Under the pieces are notes generated by a model. The model was not told the origin of the DNA. It saw only the letters and a program-made list of their open reading frames with translations, and searched no databases. Of a DNA stretch of 64,000 bases, positions 18,611-32,600 are shown one piece after another. How positions within the stretch are numbered: the stretch's first letter is position 1; each line of letters opens with the position of its first letter. The DNA comes from Castor canadensis (lineage: Eukaryota; Chordata; Mammalia; Rodentia; Castoridae): positions 78,991,501-79,055,500 of the forward strand of contig NC_133386.1 of assembly GCF_047511655.1 (NCBI RefSeq). Direction: 5' to 3'. The position numbers were made by a program, and so were the translations under genes.

Positions 18611-20359
18611 ACCTGTGTTACTATTACTAGTTCAGGTATCATTAATTCAGGGGCTGAACTTTATATGCTGCGTAATCCCCAGGCCTCACTGAAATCTCTT
18701 TCTGAGGTCCCAGAGCTATTTTTAATATGTGAAGCATGAGTATTAGTTCATTTTGGTCTTTGATATCTTATGGAATGGCATAATCAGATTTGTGTTTTAG
18801 GAAGATAACTGGGCTCTTAAAAGGATAAGTAAAAGTGTTGTGAACTTAACTTTGGCTAAAACCTTTGTGGTGGACCAGTGTTTGGTGTTTGACAATTTCC
18901 TGTAGCTATACTTTTCTAACTGTATTTCCCTTCAACATTTCATATTTATCATACATAAAACACAATTTCATTTTTAATTTTTTTGTCCTTTTGTTTAGGT
19001 TTGTTTTATTTTTCTGATTTCCAGAGTATTCACCCCTTACTCCTCTTCTTAGCTGGCCATCATCCAAGCCAGAACCCTGGGAGTTACCACCATATCTTGT
19101 AAATTCAAGATCCTGGATAGACCTGTGAATTCCTACCTTTCAGGCACATGAAGCTATCCAGTATCCCCCATTCTTGTATACATGTTAGACCTCTTCTGAA
19201 TTATTGGGCATTTTAGAATGGACCAAAATGATTCTAATGGTTTTATATGTATTATTCTCTCTGGATTCCAAGTCATCCCTCTCAATTCATTAGGCAAACT
19301 TGTACTCATCCTTTTAGTCTTAATTTATACATCTGTAGAAAATCTCCCCTGTATCCCTCCTTCACTTTCTATTCATGTGTCACTTGTTTTTATCTTTACC
19401 ACAGGTTTATAATAATATATTTTTATTACTTGCTTGAATAAAATCATCTCCTCTACCAAACTGTGACCCTCTAATTGTAGGAACTTTATAACAGATAATA
19501 AATTTTGTTCATTCAAAACAGTTGGTAAACTAGCTATACATTCCTCTAAGTATTATCTCTAAACCTGTAGTTTCTCACTTTATCAAAAATACTTAGAACT
19601 TGTTTAATTTTGTATTCCTAGTCACTTGTATCTTCCTGTAGATAAACTGAAAAAGTCAGTATAGTATAATGGAAATGGCATGAATTTTGTTGTTGTTGTT
19701 AAACAGATCTGTTTTTGAATTCTAATTCCTTCCTTTACTAGTGATCTGATTTGTGTAGCTTACTTAATATCTCTGGTGTATAATATCTGGTATGTATTAG
19801 ATACTTAATATTTACTTCCTCTTTTTTTAATAAGTATTTTAATATGTAAGTAAGATTTACAATAGGAATTATAAATTTGGGTAAGAAGTTGGGAGAGAAG
19901 TGTGGGCAGGAGACAGATTTCAGAGATTATGAATATGTAAGGTAGAGTTAAAAACATGAAAGGAACTGAAATTATACAGGGAGAATACAAAGTAGAGAAA
20001 AAAGAGGACTTCGCATAGAACATTGAGAGAAGCCCAGCATTTGAAGGTAGATTAAAAGAGATGGTGCCCTTGGAAGAAGTGGTAGAAGAGAGATCCTATG
20101 CTTACTTGCTTCACTTACTTCCTCCTCTTCCGAGGTCCCTTTCTAGATGCTTGAAGAGAATGAGAGGTTAAAGACTTAAAAGAAGGGAAGGCAAGTAACA
20201 TAACTGAAAATATTCAAAAGTATTTAGGAAATTGGAGGTCACTAATAACTAGAATAGTTTCATTGGAGAACTAGCAGTTAACAGTGGTAATGAGGGTAAA
20301 ACATAAATTTTGGGATTAAAATTCATTACCTTTTTGTTACTGGAAAATCATAATGAAAG

Positions 20360-20470
20360 CTATTATTTATTACTAGGCACCATAGTAGACATTTCATTAA
20401 TCATTAACAATAACTTTGTGAAGTTGGTGGCATTATGTTCATTTTAAGGTGAAGAGTGAGGACTTGGAGA
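20360..20470 (-). repeat. MIR fragment
   Basis: ATTACTAGGCACCATAGTAG, ATTAACAATAACTTTGTGAAG and GTGAAGAGTGAGGACTTGGAG suggest decayed antisense MIR. Weak. Confidence 0.35.
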
Positions 20471-20956
20471 AGTGATAGTTTTTAGTTATATATCAAGTAA
20501 CAGCTGACTTTGCTATAGTTGAGTCCAAATATGTAGGATGCTAAGAAACCCTCTTAGTCACTTCCATATTTATAATATTTTGTGTATGTATACACATATG
20601 CATGATATGGTATGGTTTTTATATATTTAATATTCATCTTTTCCCCTTTAAATGTTGAAATTATGTAAAGTAACAATTAGAAATTCTCTTATATCTTAAT
20701 TTTTTTATGTAGGGTTTGAGTGATTCAACAGTAAGTATTTCCTTTCAGATATTATGCATACAGTGAAAATACAAAGATGGTGGGATTTTAGAGCATCAAA
20801 AGAATGAAATTAAATTATATGTGACTATTTTGCTTTGTGTCATGCAGTTTTAACATTTTAAGCCACTCAAGGCTTTGGTTCCTTTTTCTTTGTGTTAGTA
20901 AACTACTAAACACTTTTTGTTGTTTAAATTAATATTTTAAGAAGAGGGTGATTTTA

Positions 20957-20970
20957 TAGGGACTATTTTC
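20957..20970. repeat. L1 target site duplication, left
   Basis: TAGGGACTATTTTC, repeated without mismatch at 24,469-24,482. Confidence 0.9.
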
Positions 20971-23900
20971 TTTTCTTTTTATTTTTTGCTGTCTTTGAGG
21001 TGCATTTTTTTTTCTTTTTCATTTATTCATATGTGCATGCAATGTTTGGGTTATTTCTCCCCCCCCACCCCTCCCCCTTCGCTTCCAAGCAGAAATTGTT
21101 CTGCTCTTCTCTAATTTTGTTGAAGAGAGAGTATAAACAATAATAAGAAGGACAAAATGCTTTTGCTAGTTGAGATAAGGATAGCTATTCAGGTCGATTC
21201 CTAGCATTGCTTCCATGTACATATATGTTACATTCTAAGTTGATTCTTCTTGAACTGACCTTTTTCTCTAGTTCCTGATTCCTTTCTCCTATTGGCCTCC
21301 GTTGCTTTAAAGTTTCTGCATTAAGTTTCTTTGCACTGAGGACATTAAATACTGTCATGTTTTTTGGGTTTCTTACCTATCCTCATACCTCCTTTGTGTG
21401 CTCTAGTCTTACAATGTGACCAAAGTCCAATTCCCTTGCTGTATTTGCCCTTGATCTAAAGTCCACATATGAGGGAAAACATACGATTATTGGTCTTCTG
21501 AGCCTGGCTAACCTCACTCAGGATGACGTTCTCCAGTTCCATCCATTTACTTGTGAATGGTAAGATTTCATTCTTCTTCATGGCTGAGTAGAATTCCATT
21601 GTGTATAAATACCACATTTTCTTAATCCATTCATCAGTAGTGGGGCATCTTGGCTGTTTCCATAACTTGGTTATTGTGAACAGTGCTGCAATAAACATGG
21701 GTGTGCAAGTGCCTCTGGAGTAACCTGTGTCACATTCCTTTAGGATCCCACTCTTGGATCCCCAGGAGTGGGATTGCTGGATCATATGGCAGATGTATGT
21801 TTAGATTTTGAAGAAGCCTCCACATTTGTTTCCAGAGTGGTTGTACTAGTTTGCATTCCCACCAGCAGTGTATGAGGGTTCCTTCTTCCCCACATCCTTG
21901 CCAACACCTGTTGGTGCTGTTTCTAATGATGGCTATTCTAACAGGGGTGAGGTGGAATCTTAGTGTGGCTTTAATTTGCATTTCCTTTATGGCTAGAGAT
22001 GATGAGCATTTTTTCATGTGGTTTTTTTGGCCATTTGAATTTCTTTGTTTGAGAAAGTTCTCTTTAGTTGCCCATTTCTTTATTGGTTCATTAATTTTGG
22101 GAGAGTTTAGTTTTTTGAGTTCCCTATATATTCTGGTTATCAGTCCTTTGTCTGATGTATAGCTGGCAAATATTTTCTCCCACTCTGTGGGTGGTCTTTT
22201 CAGTTTAGAGACCATTTCTTTTGTTGTGCAGAAGCTTTTAAAATTTCATGTGGTACCATTTGTCCATTCTTTCTCTTAGTTGCTGAGCTGCTGGGGTTCT
22301 ATTGAGGAAGTCCTTGCCTATACCTATTAGTTCCAGAGTGTTTCCTGCTCCTTCCTGTACTAACTTCAGAGTTTTGGGTCTGATATTAAGGTCCTTGATC
22401 CATTTTCAGTTGATACTAGTACAGGCTGATAAACACGGATCTAGTTTCAGTTTTTGCAGATGGCTAACCACTTTTCCCAACAACTTCTGTCAAATAGGTT
22501 GTCTTTTTCTCCCTCGTATATTTTTAGCGCCTTTGTCAAAATTAAGGTGGGTATAGTTGATGGTGTTTAGGAGTTTTTGGGTAGAGGTGCTTGGGTCTTT
22601 AAGGTATAGGATCATATTGTATGCAAATAGGGATATTTTAACAGTTTCTTTACCTATTTGTATTCCTTTTAATACTACTTCTTGCCTAATTGCTCTGGCT
22701 AGGAATTCCAGTACTATGTTGAATAGGAGTGGGGATGGTGGGCAGCCTTGTCTTGTTCCTGTTTTTAGGGGAAATGGTTTCATTTTTCACCATTAAGTAT
22801 AATGCTGGCTGTAGGTTTGTCATATATAGCTTTTATAATGTTGAGGTACTTTCCTTCTATTCCTAATTTTCTTAGAGCTTTTATCATGAAATGGTATTGA
22901 AGCTTATTGAAGGCTTTTTCTGCATCTATTGAGATGATCAAGTGGTTTTTGTCTTTGCTTCTATTAATGTCTTTGCTTCTATAAATTTACTGATTTTCAT
23001 ATGTTGAACCACTCCTGCATTCCTGGGATGAAGCTGACTTGGTTGTGGTGAATGATCTTTCTGATGTGTTGTTGAATTCGGTTTGCCATTATTTTGTTGA
23101 GTATTGTCGCATCGATGTTCATTAAGGAGATTGGCCTATAGTTCTTTTTGGAGGTGTCTTTGCCTGGTTTTGGGATGAGTGTAATACTGGCTTCATAAAA
23201 TGAGTTAGGCAGTTTTCCTTCCCTTTCTATTTTGTGGAACAGTTTAAGGAGGGTTGGTATTAGTTCTTCTTTAAATGTCTGATAGAATTCAGCAGAGAAT
23301 CCATCTGGTCCTGGACTTTTCTTTTTTGGGAGACTCTTTATTGCTGCTTCAATTTCATTTTGTGTTAGAGATCTATTCAGTTGATTAATGTCCTCTTGGT
23401 TCAATTTTAGATGATCATAAGTATCTGTAAATCTGTCCATTTCTTCAAGATTTTCAAATTTATTTGAATATAAGTTCTGAAAGTAGTCTGATAATTTCCT
23501 GGATTTCCATGGTGTTTGTTGTTATCTCCCCTTTTACATTCCTGATTTTACTGATTTGGGTTTTTTCTTTCCTCATTTTAGTCAGATTTTCCAGGGGTCT
23601 GTCGATCTTGTTTATTTTTTCAAAGAACTAACTTTTTGTTTCATTAGTTCTTTGTATTTTTTTTTGTTTGTTTCTATTTCATTGATTTCAGCTCAAGTAT
23701 TATTTCTCTTCTTCTGTTTGTTTTGGGATTTTCTTGTTCTTTTTCTAGGAGTTTGAGATGTAGCAGTAAGTCATTGATTTGAGCTCTTTCTGTCCTTTTA
23801 ATATATGCACTTGTGGCTATAAACTTTCCTCTCAGGACTGCCTTTGCTGTGTCCCATAGGTTCTGGTAGGTCGTGTTTTCATTTTCATTAACTTCCCGCA

Positions 23901-24468
23901 ACCTTTTAATTTCCTCTTTTATTTCATTGATGACCCATTGATCATTGAGCAATGGGTTGTTCAGTTTCCAACTGTTTGCATGTTTTTTGCTATTATTTTT
24001 GTTGTTGAGTTCGAGTTTTAATGCATTGTGACAGATAGAATGCATGGTATTCTTTGTATTTCCTTATATTTGCTGAGTCTTGTTTTGTGCCCTAGGATAT
24101 GAGCAGTTTTGGAGAAGGTTCCATAGGCTTCTGAGAAGAATGTATATTGTGTAGACGTTGGATGAAATGTTCTGTAGACATCGGCTAGGTCCATGTGATT
24201 TATGGTATGATTTAGATCTAGGATTTCTTTATTGATTTTTTGTTTGGATGACCTATCTATTGGTGATAGGGGGTATTAAGGTCTCCCACTACCACTGTGT
24301 TGGAGTTTATATATGTTTTTAGGTCCTTCAGAGTATGTTTGATGAAATTGGGTGCGTTGATGTTGGGTGCGTATAGGTTGATGATTATTATTTTCTTTTG
24401 GTCTATTTCCCCTTTTATTAGTATGGAATGTCCTTTATGTCGTTTGATCAATGTAAGTTTGAAGTCTG
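20971..24468 (-). mobile_element. 5'-truncated LINE-1, antisense to IBTK
   Basis: A 3.5-kb L1 on the minus strand. It has an A-rich 3' end (T-rich on the plus strand from 20,971) and a C-rich 3' UTR at 21,060-21,080. ORF2 then reads in broken segments: C-terminal domain (21,456-22,215), thumb and palm of the reverse transcriptase (22,490-22,783 and 22,997-23,440), linker (23,674-24,045) and the end of the endonuclease domain with a VVGDLNTP motif (24,257-24,470). Truncation is inside the endonuclease, so ORF1 and the 5' UTR are missing. The catalytic FADD box reads FAYN near 22,620, which removes both aspartates. Several frameshifts and stops confirm it is dead. The 14-bp duplication is perfect. 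Confidence 0.93.
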
Positions 24469-24482
24469 TAGGGACTATTTTC
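24469..24482. repeat. L1 target site duplication, right
   Basis: TAGGGACTATTTTC, identical to 20,957-20,970. Confidence 0.9.
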
Positions 24483-26336
24483 AATTAAATAATTCAGTAT
24501 CAACTGCTATTAAATGCTCTTATTTCCAGATGGGAAATAAGAATAGTTAAGAACAGAAAGCTAGTTGACTTTTGGTTCTTTATATGATTTGAAGTGGGAG
24601 TGGAAATAATAGATTTGGAATATTTTGTATCTTTACCTGGTACACAGAAATTTTCTGTGTACCCGTAGTATGTCTCTAAATAGTCTTAAAACTTTTTCAG
24701 TGCTCTCAGCCTATATATTAAGATTTGTAGGGACTACAAGCAAGATTTTTTTCTTTAAAATTTGTATAGTTTTCAAATTATATTGAATTTATTCATCTTT
24801 TGTGACTTTTAGATTTCAGAGGCCTTTTGTACTTTGTGATTATAAGAGGAGTCTCCTACGTTTCAATTTAGTGTTTCTATGCTTCCATTTTTGATATTTG
24901 TTTTTGTGCCATCTAGAATTTATATTGGCATAAAGTGTCTAAAGTTATTTCTTTTCCAGATAGCTATTCAGTTGTTCTAACATCCATAGTTTATCATTTT
25001 CTCTTGTGGTGAAGGACCTTTTAGGTTTGAAGACGTTACTAGCACAGTGCCGGCACGTAGTAAAAACTAAATAACTGGTGGAGTATTGGTTATTGTTGTG
25101 GTAGTGATGGTGATAGTATAGTTTTAGGTGGTAGAGTTGGAAAGGATTCTCATAAAGGACTAAATTTAAATGTGCTTATAGTTTCTGGGGATATAGCTTA
25201 CAGATGACAGAAACACAGAAGAGGAAGAATGAAGGTACTGGAAGGAAAGAGGTCACCTCCAGGTACAAATATGGAGGAGGTTAACCTTAATAATAGGAGT
25301 GGAATAAATGAGGTAAGGATGACTGATATAAGTATGGACACTATAAATACGAAAAGTTGATAGCTTTTTAAAAAATAGGGTTTGAGAGCTTGTAAATATG
25401 GAGCTAGTTGTAATTTAAAGTACAGTAAGCTCACCTTATTCACAGATTTAGTACAAGTAGTTTTGACCAAGCACGAGCAAATATAAATAATAAATCAAAT
25501 CTCAAAAATGAAAATTTTAAATTCCTAAATTGGCTGTACTAAATTCATTTAATGTGGAGAAGCTCTCAGTCAGTTCTGCATTATTGTCAGTTGTGTTTAA
25601 ATTATGTAATCTGCTCAGTGTTGCTCTGCCCTCAATTTTGTGAATATATGACTCCCAAAAAACAAAAGGTGCCCCAAAGCAAAGCAAAGGTTATGGTAAT
25701 CCTGAGCCAAACAGGTATGTAATGTGCTTAATTTAAGTGGTAAGGTGGAAATTTTAGATTTGTTGAAGGGCAGCTGAAGGTAGGCAGTGTTAATGGGAAA
25801 AATGAATCAAGCATCCATAGTACAGCACTGAACTCTATGCATCCAGAGCATACATGGTTTTTCCTCAGTGGTGGTCTTCTTAGAATCATATACCTGTAGA
25901 TACTAAGGGTCTTCTGTACATCAGAAGAATGAGAGACAGACTTTGAATTTTTTCTTTCTTCTCTTATAGGTCGCCCTTGCAATTATGGATTTTTAAAAGG
26001 ATCAGACAGTGTGGAGGGGGAGTTCCCCTCCTCACTCCCCCTTGGTGCTTGACTCCAGGAATAATTTGTAAATCTGGAAGTTTTTTTTTTTTATGAAGAA
26101 CTTTGATACAAACTTTATAGAATTATTTATAATTTTTTGATTTAAGTGCCAAAAAATTATATAAAGATATATAGTTTTATACGATTGTTATAAGGATTTA
26201 AATTATAATCCAAAAAGAGTCATTTATTCTCTATAATTCTTCCTGAATAGAACCTTTGTGTCTTGGCTTTTTCATTTTTGAAAATTAGTCTTAAAGGGAC
26301 TATTCTGAAGAAGTAAGCAGTGAAAAAGCAATTAGG

Positions 26337-26657
26337 ATGAATTCTCCCATCCCTGACTGCACGTCAAAATGTCGATCCCTGAAGCATGCTCTGGATGTCC
26401 TTTCTGTTGTAACAAAGGGGAGTGAAAACCAGATTAAGACTTTTCTCTCCAGTCATTGTTACAATGCTGCTACTATCAAAGATGCCTTTGGCAGGAATGC
26501 CCTCCACCTTGTTTCCTCCTGTGGAAAGAAAGGAGTGTTAGATTGGCTTATTGAGAAAGGAGTGGATCCACTGGTAAAAGACAAGGAGTCTGGCTGGACA
26601 GCATTGCACAGGAGCATTTTTTATGGACATATTGATTGTGTTTGGTCTCTGTTGAAG
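26337..26657 (+). CDS. IBTK: IBTK coding exon 1 (residues 1-107)
   Basis: The start ATG at 26,337 sits in AGGATGA, with purine at -3. The acceptor is at 26,250 or 26,288; both leave only a short 5' UTR stretch in this exon. It ends TTGAAG|GTAAGA in phase 0. It encodes the N-terminus and ankyrin repeat 1 with the hallmark [12 protein letters not shown], and most of ankyrin repeat 2 ([13 protein letters not shown]). Confidence 0.96.
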
Positions 26658-29600
26658 GTAAGAGTACTTGTTTGAAACTGTTATTTGGTAGAGTGTGTTT
26701 TTCTTAAAATTTTCATATATTGCACTAAGAATGATTTGCATTTTGTTCTTATCACTTGTTTGATATGGCTATTCTAACTCATTTTTGGAATTAATATTCC
26801 CTATATCCTCTTTATTTTAATTTTTTGGGTTGTAAAAATTTAAACATATCAAAGTTTATAATGTATAATTGGCCAATTTTGTGTTATGTCTGTGTCCCAT
26901 ATTATTTTGAAGTAATTCCTAGACATTTTATAGTTTAATCAATACATGTATTGTTAAAAGAAAAACCTAGGCAAAAAAAAAGAAAATTGAACAGAGTTTA
27001 TTTGAGCAAAGAATGATTCATGAATTGGGCAGCATTTAGAATCAAAGAGTATTTAGCCTGGGGATGTAGCTTAGTAGTAGAGCTCTTGTTCAGCCTGTAC
27101 AAATCCCTGGATTCCATCCCCACCACTACCACAAAAAAAAAAGTTTAAAAAAATAAAATAAATAAAATTGAGAAGAAAAAAAAAAGAGAAAAGGGGAGAG
27201 GGAATGCGATTAAGAAATCTCTGTAGCAGGTAACATGGCTTGGCAAGCTTGCACAGGCTGATACCGAAGTAAGACAAAGAAAATATATTTGAATGGTCAG
27301 AGTGAAAGGAACCTAGTTAGAAGTGTGTTTCTGGTTTGTGATTGGTTAAGTCTTCAGTTTCATTTTACAGTTTACATTGGGCTTTGTTTGCTTGCAAAGG
27401 AAGTTAATGTTAGTGCTGTCCCAGTCTAATGAAATCCCCCCCAAACTTCAGTATCTTACAGTATTTAAAAAAATATGTTTTTTTCTTAACTAACTGTACT
27501 ATTAACTGGTTTAAAAGGGCATGTAGGAATTATAGTTTTGAGAAATCTGTACATTTCTTGGTTAGGTAGGCTAAAATGTTTATAGTCTAAAAATTGGTAA
27601 GTGAATTTCTATGAAATTTCCCACTCAGTAGATTAAGTCTAGCTTTGTTATGATTAACCAAATGATGAAGTGTTTTAATATACACTTGAATGTCACTTGC
27701 ACTAATGAATACAAATTAAAAACTCACCATTAGAAGTCAGGAATTCTAAATTTAACAGTTTTGTTTTGTATGGGTATTTTCTCATGTTTATGCAGACCCT
27801 ACAAAAAAACAAAACAGTTTCTGTCCTCAAGAAACTTATAGTGACATTTAAAAGCCTACTTTGAGTGTCTTCTCTTTATGACATTTAAAAATTATTTACA
27901 TGATTTTTTGTAGTAATAAATACTGACCAAAATACTTTTTAATATAAATTAACAGTAATTTTGTGTGTGTGTGTGTGTATGTGTGTGGTACTGGAGCTTG
28001 AACTCAGGGCCTATGCATTCAGCCACTTCATCAGCCCTTTTTCGTGATGTTGTTTTTCAAGGCTCTTTGCAACCCTTCCATGTAAAGATGTACAGTATGG
28101 CTACAGAAAACAAATATGTTTATGCAAATGTGCACATGCACATAGATACAGTGCTAGAAATAGGGTCTTCTAGGCAGTCAGACTTGCCTTACTGTGTTAG
28201 TCAGTTTTCTGTTATACAAAATACTTGAGATAAGTTAACTTATAAAGAGGAAAAGCTTATTTTTGCTCACATTTTTTTAGAGGCTTTAGACCATGACTGA
28301 TTGGCCCCATTGCTTTGGGCCTGTGATGGTGTACTATATATAGCATGTCCAGGAGCCTGCTGTGGAGCAGGCTGCTTACCTATGGCATCTGGGAACCAAG
28401 TGTGAGAGAGAGACCAGCATCCCATCATGCTGGTCAGAGCCCCTGACCTAAGACTGCCCACTAGGCCCCATCTCTTAATGGTTCTAGCACCTCCCAATAG
28501 TGCCACTGCCTGGAGACCAAGCTTTTCATTTCACAATGGGCCTTTCGAGAACATTCCAGAGCCGAACTATAGCATTTACATGGAAAACTGTCACATTTGG
28601 TTCATTTTGATATAAAATTTACTTATTTCTTTGCATTGTCTGGTCAGTCCTCATTCCAGCGAGAACTGGATTTTGATTTTTTTTTTAATTCTCATTTCTG
28701 TATGATAGAAAAATATGTATGAATATGAGAGATAATTGTTATGAAGTGATTATGTCTCTCTTTTCAATGTATTTATTGACCATTTGACTTTTTTATCTTT
28801 AAGAATAGGAAATAACTGATTAGAAATAAACTGATAAAATACATTTTCTTTTTCTAGCATGGTGTAAATTTGTATATGCAAGATAAAGAAGGCTTGTCAC
28901 CTTTGGATCTTCTAATGAAGGATAGACCAACTCATGTAGTATTTAAGAATACTGGTAAGAAAATTCCACAAATACGTTACATTAAGGAACAGCTTAGAAA
29001 ACTTTAATGAAATTTTACTCTGATTAAAATAATGGGAAGATTTTTGTGTGGATATCTGCAAGGAACTTTCACTTTGGTGTGTGGTTGATATTTTGGGTTT
29101 TATATTCAGGACAGATTATTTTGCATTTTTAAATTTCCATTCCTATGTATGTGTACAAGACTAGAAACAACCTAAAATGGGAAGACAGAATTAGCTGTTT
29201 TAAAATGCTTACTGTATATTTAGAAAATAATACCAGTATTTGAGGTAGATGGAAAAAAGAATGCAAGTGATTATTCTAGCCACACATTTTAATTTCACTT
29301 ACTTCAGTGTGTCCTTTGGAAATGGGAATTGGCAGAAAAGGAGAAGAGATTTAAGTGGGGTGCTGCATAGTTTGTATCTAAGCTTAAGTCAGGATTCAGT
29401 CATGATTTTTGTATTTATCTTGGACACATTACATTGCAGGTAACATTATAATTCCATTCTAGGACTTGATCAGCCTTCCAGAATAAAAATGAAGATTTAT
29501 ATCATAAACTTAGCTGTGATTAAGTTATATCTCAGTTTAATAGAATCTTACCCTAATCACTAGTGTGATTTTGTGTACTAAGATTAAACTATTGAAAATT

Positions 29601-32600
29601 AATGTTTTTCTAGAAATACTAATATCACATTTGCTTCATGCGGAGCCTTTATATGTACGGATTAATAATAAGTGTATTTAAAGTAACTATATGTATTTTT
29701 AAGGAAACTAGGTACAGCTGGTGTGGTTTACTCATGTGGTAGTTCCAAACAAGCAACAAATTTTTTGATTGTTTACGTTGGAGACAGGCTCTTTTGATTT
29801 GGACCTTCTGGTTTCTAGAACTTCCCGTATAATAGGTATATAATTTAAAGAAAGTATTAGTAGGTTTCTAAATATAGTAGTTAATATGGTTGCTAAATTA
29901 GTTCCTATCATGAGTCATGTTTTAGATAAACTGATCAGTAGTATATATCTATAATTTAAACATTTGTTTTAAAATATAAAAGTATAAAACATAATTTTCA
30001 TTTTAGATCCAACCGATGTCTACACTTGGGGTGATAATACAAATTTTACTCTGGGTCATGGAAGTCAGAATAGCAAGCATCACCCAGAGTTAGTGGATTT
30101 GTTCTCCAGGAGTGGTGTTTACATCAAGCAGGTAATTGGAAGTATATGTGGACTTTCAGAGATTAGAAAGAATTTTGAATTTGATAGTTGAAATTTTCAT
30201 GTGAGTTTATGTTAATTGTAATTTTACTGAAGATACAATAACATTTTAATGAGGAAATCTATCAGTAGACATGTACTAATTCCATTTTTTATTTTGAATT
30301 CCTTAATCATATTTAGACTGTAAAATACCCTAATAATATGAGATGTTTGTTCAAGGAATGTTAGAAATTAGAAAATGCTATTTAGATGTTAATTTAAATT
30401 TAAGAAGTTAGAGCTTCTGTTAATTTTCTGGTTTTTGTTTCTACTTGATAAAAATTGGAATTCTTCTGGTTTTCTTAAGTGAATTTGTTGATACTCAATA
30501 TTATTTTTGGTAAGTAAATGTTATTTTTGTGTGTAAAATTAATTTCTTTAGCCTCAGCCTTTCTCTTCAAGTTTAACTGTACCCTAGCCAGTATTTTAAG
30601 ATTTTTTACATTTAACAAGTCTGAAGTGTTATTTTTGCCACTTAAACTCTTCACTTATCTTTTTATTTGGCTGTATTGGGATTGGAACTCAGACCTCATG
30701 CTCACTAGACAGGTGCTCTACCACTTGAGCTATGCCTCCCAGCCTCTTTTCACTTTATTTTTTAAATAGGGTGTCTCATGTTTTTTGTCTGGGGCTGGCT
30801 TTGGACTGCTAAGATTGGCCTCTTCCTAGGTAGGATTGCAGGCATGTACTACCATGCCCAGATTTTTGTTAAGATGGGGTCTCTACCTTTTTGCCAGAGC
30901 TGGCTTTGAACTGCAATCTTCTCAATCTCTGCTTCCTGAGTAAATGGGATTATAGGTGTGAGCCATCAGCCTGGTCTTCTACTTAGTTTTTAATGTTATG
31001 AACCTCAGTTTCTAAATCCTGCATATGATGCCTCATGTCTACTGAGTTTATCTTTGGTCTTATGAACTGTGTTAGGACTATAGTAACACGTGAGATAATC
31101 AACTTAAAAAGAGGAAAGGTTAATTTGGCTTACAGTTTTGGAGGTTCCAGTCCATGTCCGGTTGCTTGTGTTGTTTTTGGGCCTGGTGAGGTAGCACAGC
31201 ATGGCTGGGACTGCAGTAGAGCAGGCTGCTTACCTCATAGCAGCAGGGAAGCAGAAAGAGAATGAGAGACTTGATATCACACAATCCCCCCTTGAGAGCA
31301 TGCCCCTAAGGACCTAAAACCTACCACTAGGCCCCATTTTTTATAGGTTTCTACCTCTTTGCCATAGTACCAAACTGAAGACCAAACCTTTAACACATGG
31401 ACTTTTAGGGGGACAGTTCAGCTCAAACCTAGCTGCCAAGCCTTTTTTAAGGTCTTAAACTATGACAGCAGTGTCCTAACTTCTTAGCTATACTCATTTC
31501 CATCCCTTGTTACTATTCTCCAGAATTATTTTTACAAAGCACAACTAGTTAATGTCTTCACCTGCAATAAAATCCAATCTCTGTGTCTTGGAATGTAAGG
31601 CCTTCTTACTCTTCTTAAATTACCATGCCCCTCATCTTTCCCATCACTTCCTAGTTGTGGTTTTTGCATTTTGAATTTGTAAAGCTACTTTAGACCCAAA
31701 TTATCAACTTGGAACTTTATTTTTTAAATCAGTATAGTACTAGAGCTTTATCAGCTTTCATATAATGTTCGTATATTGTATACAAACACTTAGCTCATGT
31801 TTTGAGATTGAACTCTCAGTTTTTAGAACTACTTTGACTGTGCATGCCTGGTCTACCTAGTACAGTTCTGGTTTATGATGATTTTCCTGGTGTAATTGTG
31901 AATATCCCTTTTCATTCCCAAAAATATTTGGATGATAAATTATCATCTTGGTCACTGCAGAACACAGCACAGTTTACAGTTTTCTTTTTAACTAAAAGCT
32001 GTGATCTAATGGATCATAACCAGTAATTTTAAAAAATGAAATAGAATAAACTCTAGAAAATTTTAACTTTTGAGAGACCAGGAACAGCAGCCTATGTATG
32101 AAAACTGACTGGAGAATTAGAGTATAGTGGTATCATAAAAACTAGGATTCTGGTAAGCCATCTATATACCTGGAAGAAACTTAGGAGAGTGAAAGGAATT
32201 GGGGTGGGCAGGAGTCACAACCTGGTGCAGAGTCTGTAGTATATGTGAGCGAGGTGAGCAATTAGAGCAGAGGTGGCAAGCATATATACTGTTCTAACAG
32301 CCTAGAACCTTATGCAGGCATTGCAAATCAAAATATATATAAAAGGTAATACAGTTTTGATTGTATATTATATAATATGTACTATTTTTTCACACATATA
32401 TCATACTGACCTTGAGCAGATCCTCAGAATTCTTCAAATGATAATCTATTCATAGCTTTTAATAATTGATCAGAGTTAGGGCATGAGGAAGATTTTCCTT
32501 TCCTGAAATAGTATGTGATATAGCCAGATTTCCTAAACTTTTAAGGAACAAGGACTTTATACCAGAGTGAAGGAATAATGATACCTTAGGAAATTGGAGG

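Larger units (their letters stand above)
16160..26288 (+). other. IBTK: IBTK intron 1 (10 kb)
   Basis: It starts GTGAGG and ends either at ...CCTGAATAG (26,250) or at ...GAAAATTAG (26,288). Contents in order: end of the CpG island, a B1-like SINE, an ID SINE, several MIR pieces, a U2-like scrap, a 3.5-kb antisense L1, then about 1.8 kb of AT-rich sequence (24,483-26,288) in which I recognise nothing. The segments 16,930-17,660 and 18,620-20,360 also hold nothing I can name. Confidence 0.55.
26658..28857 (+). other. IBTK: IBTK intron after coding exon 1
   Basis: GT-AG intron of 2.2 kb. It contains ancient L1-like text (26,820-26,940), a plus-strand ID SINE, a (GT)n tract with an ID fragment, and an MaLR LTR. 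The rest is AT-rich without recognised content. Confidence 0.8.

Noticed and set aside
21851..22796. Plus-strand frames of 79-103 codons
   Set aside because: Antisense shadows of L1 ORF2.
26012..26050. GGAGGGG...CCCCTCC inverted repeat near the first coding exon
   Set aside because: Only about seven paired bases with no further structural or conservation support; could be chance in a C/G-rich patch.
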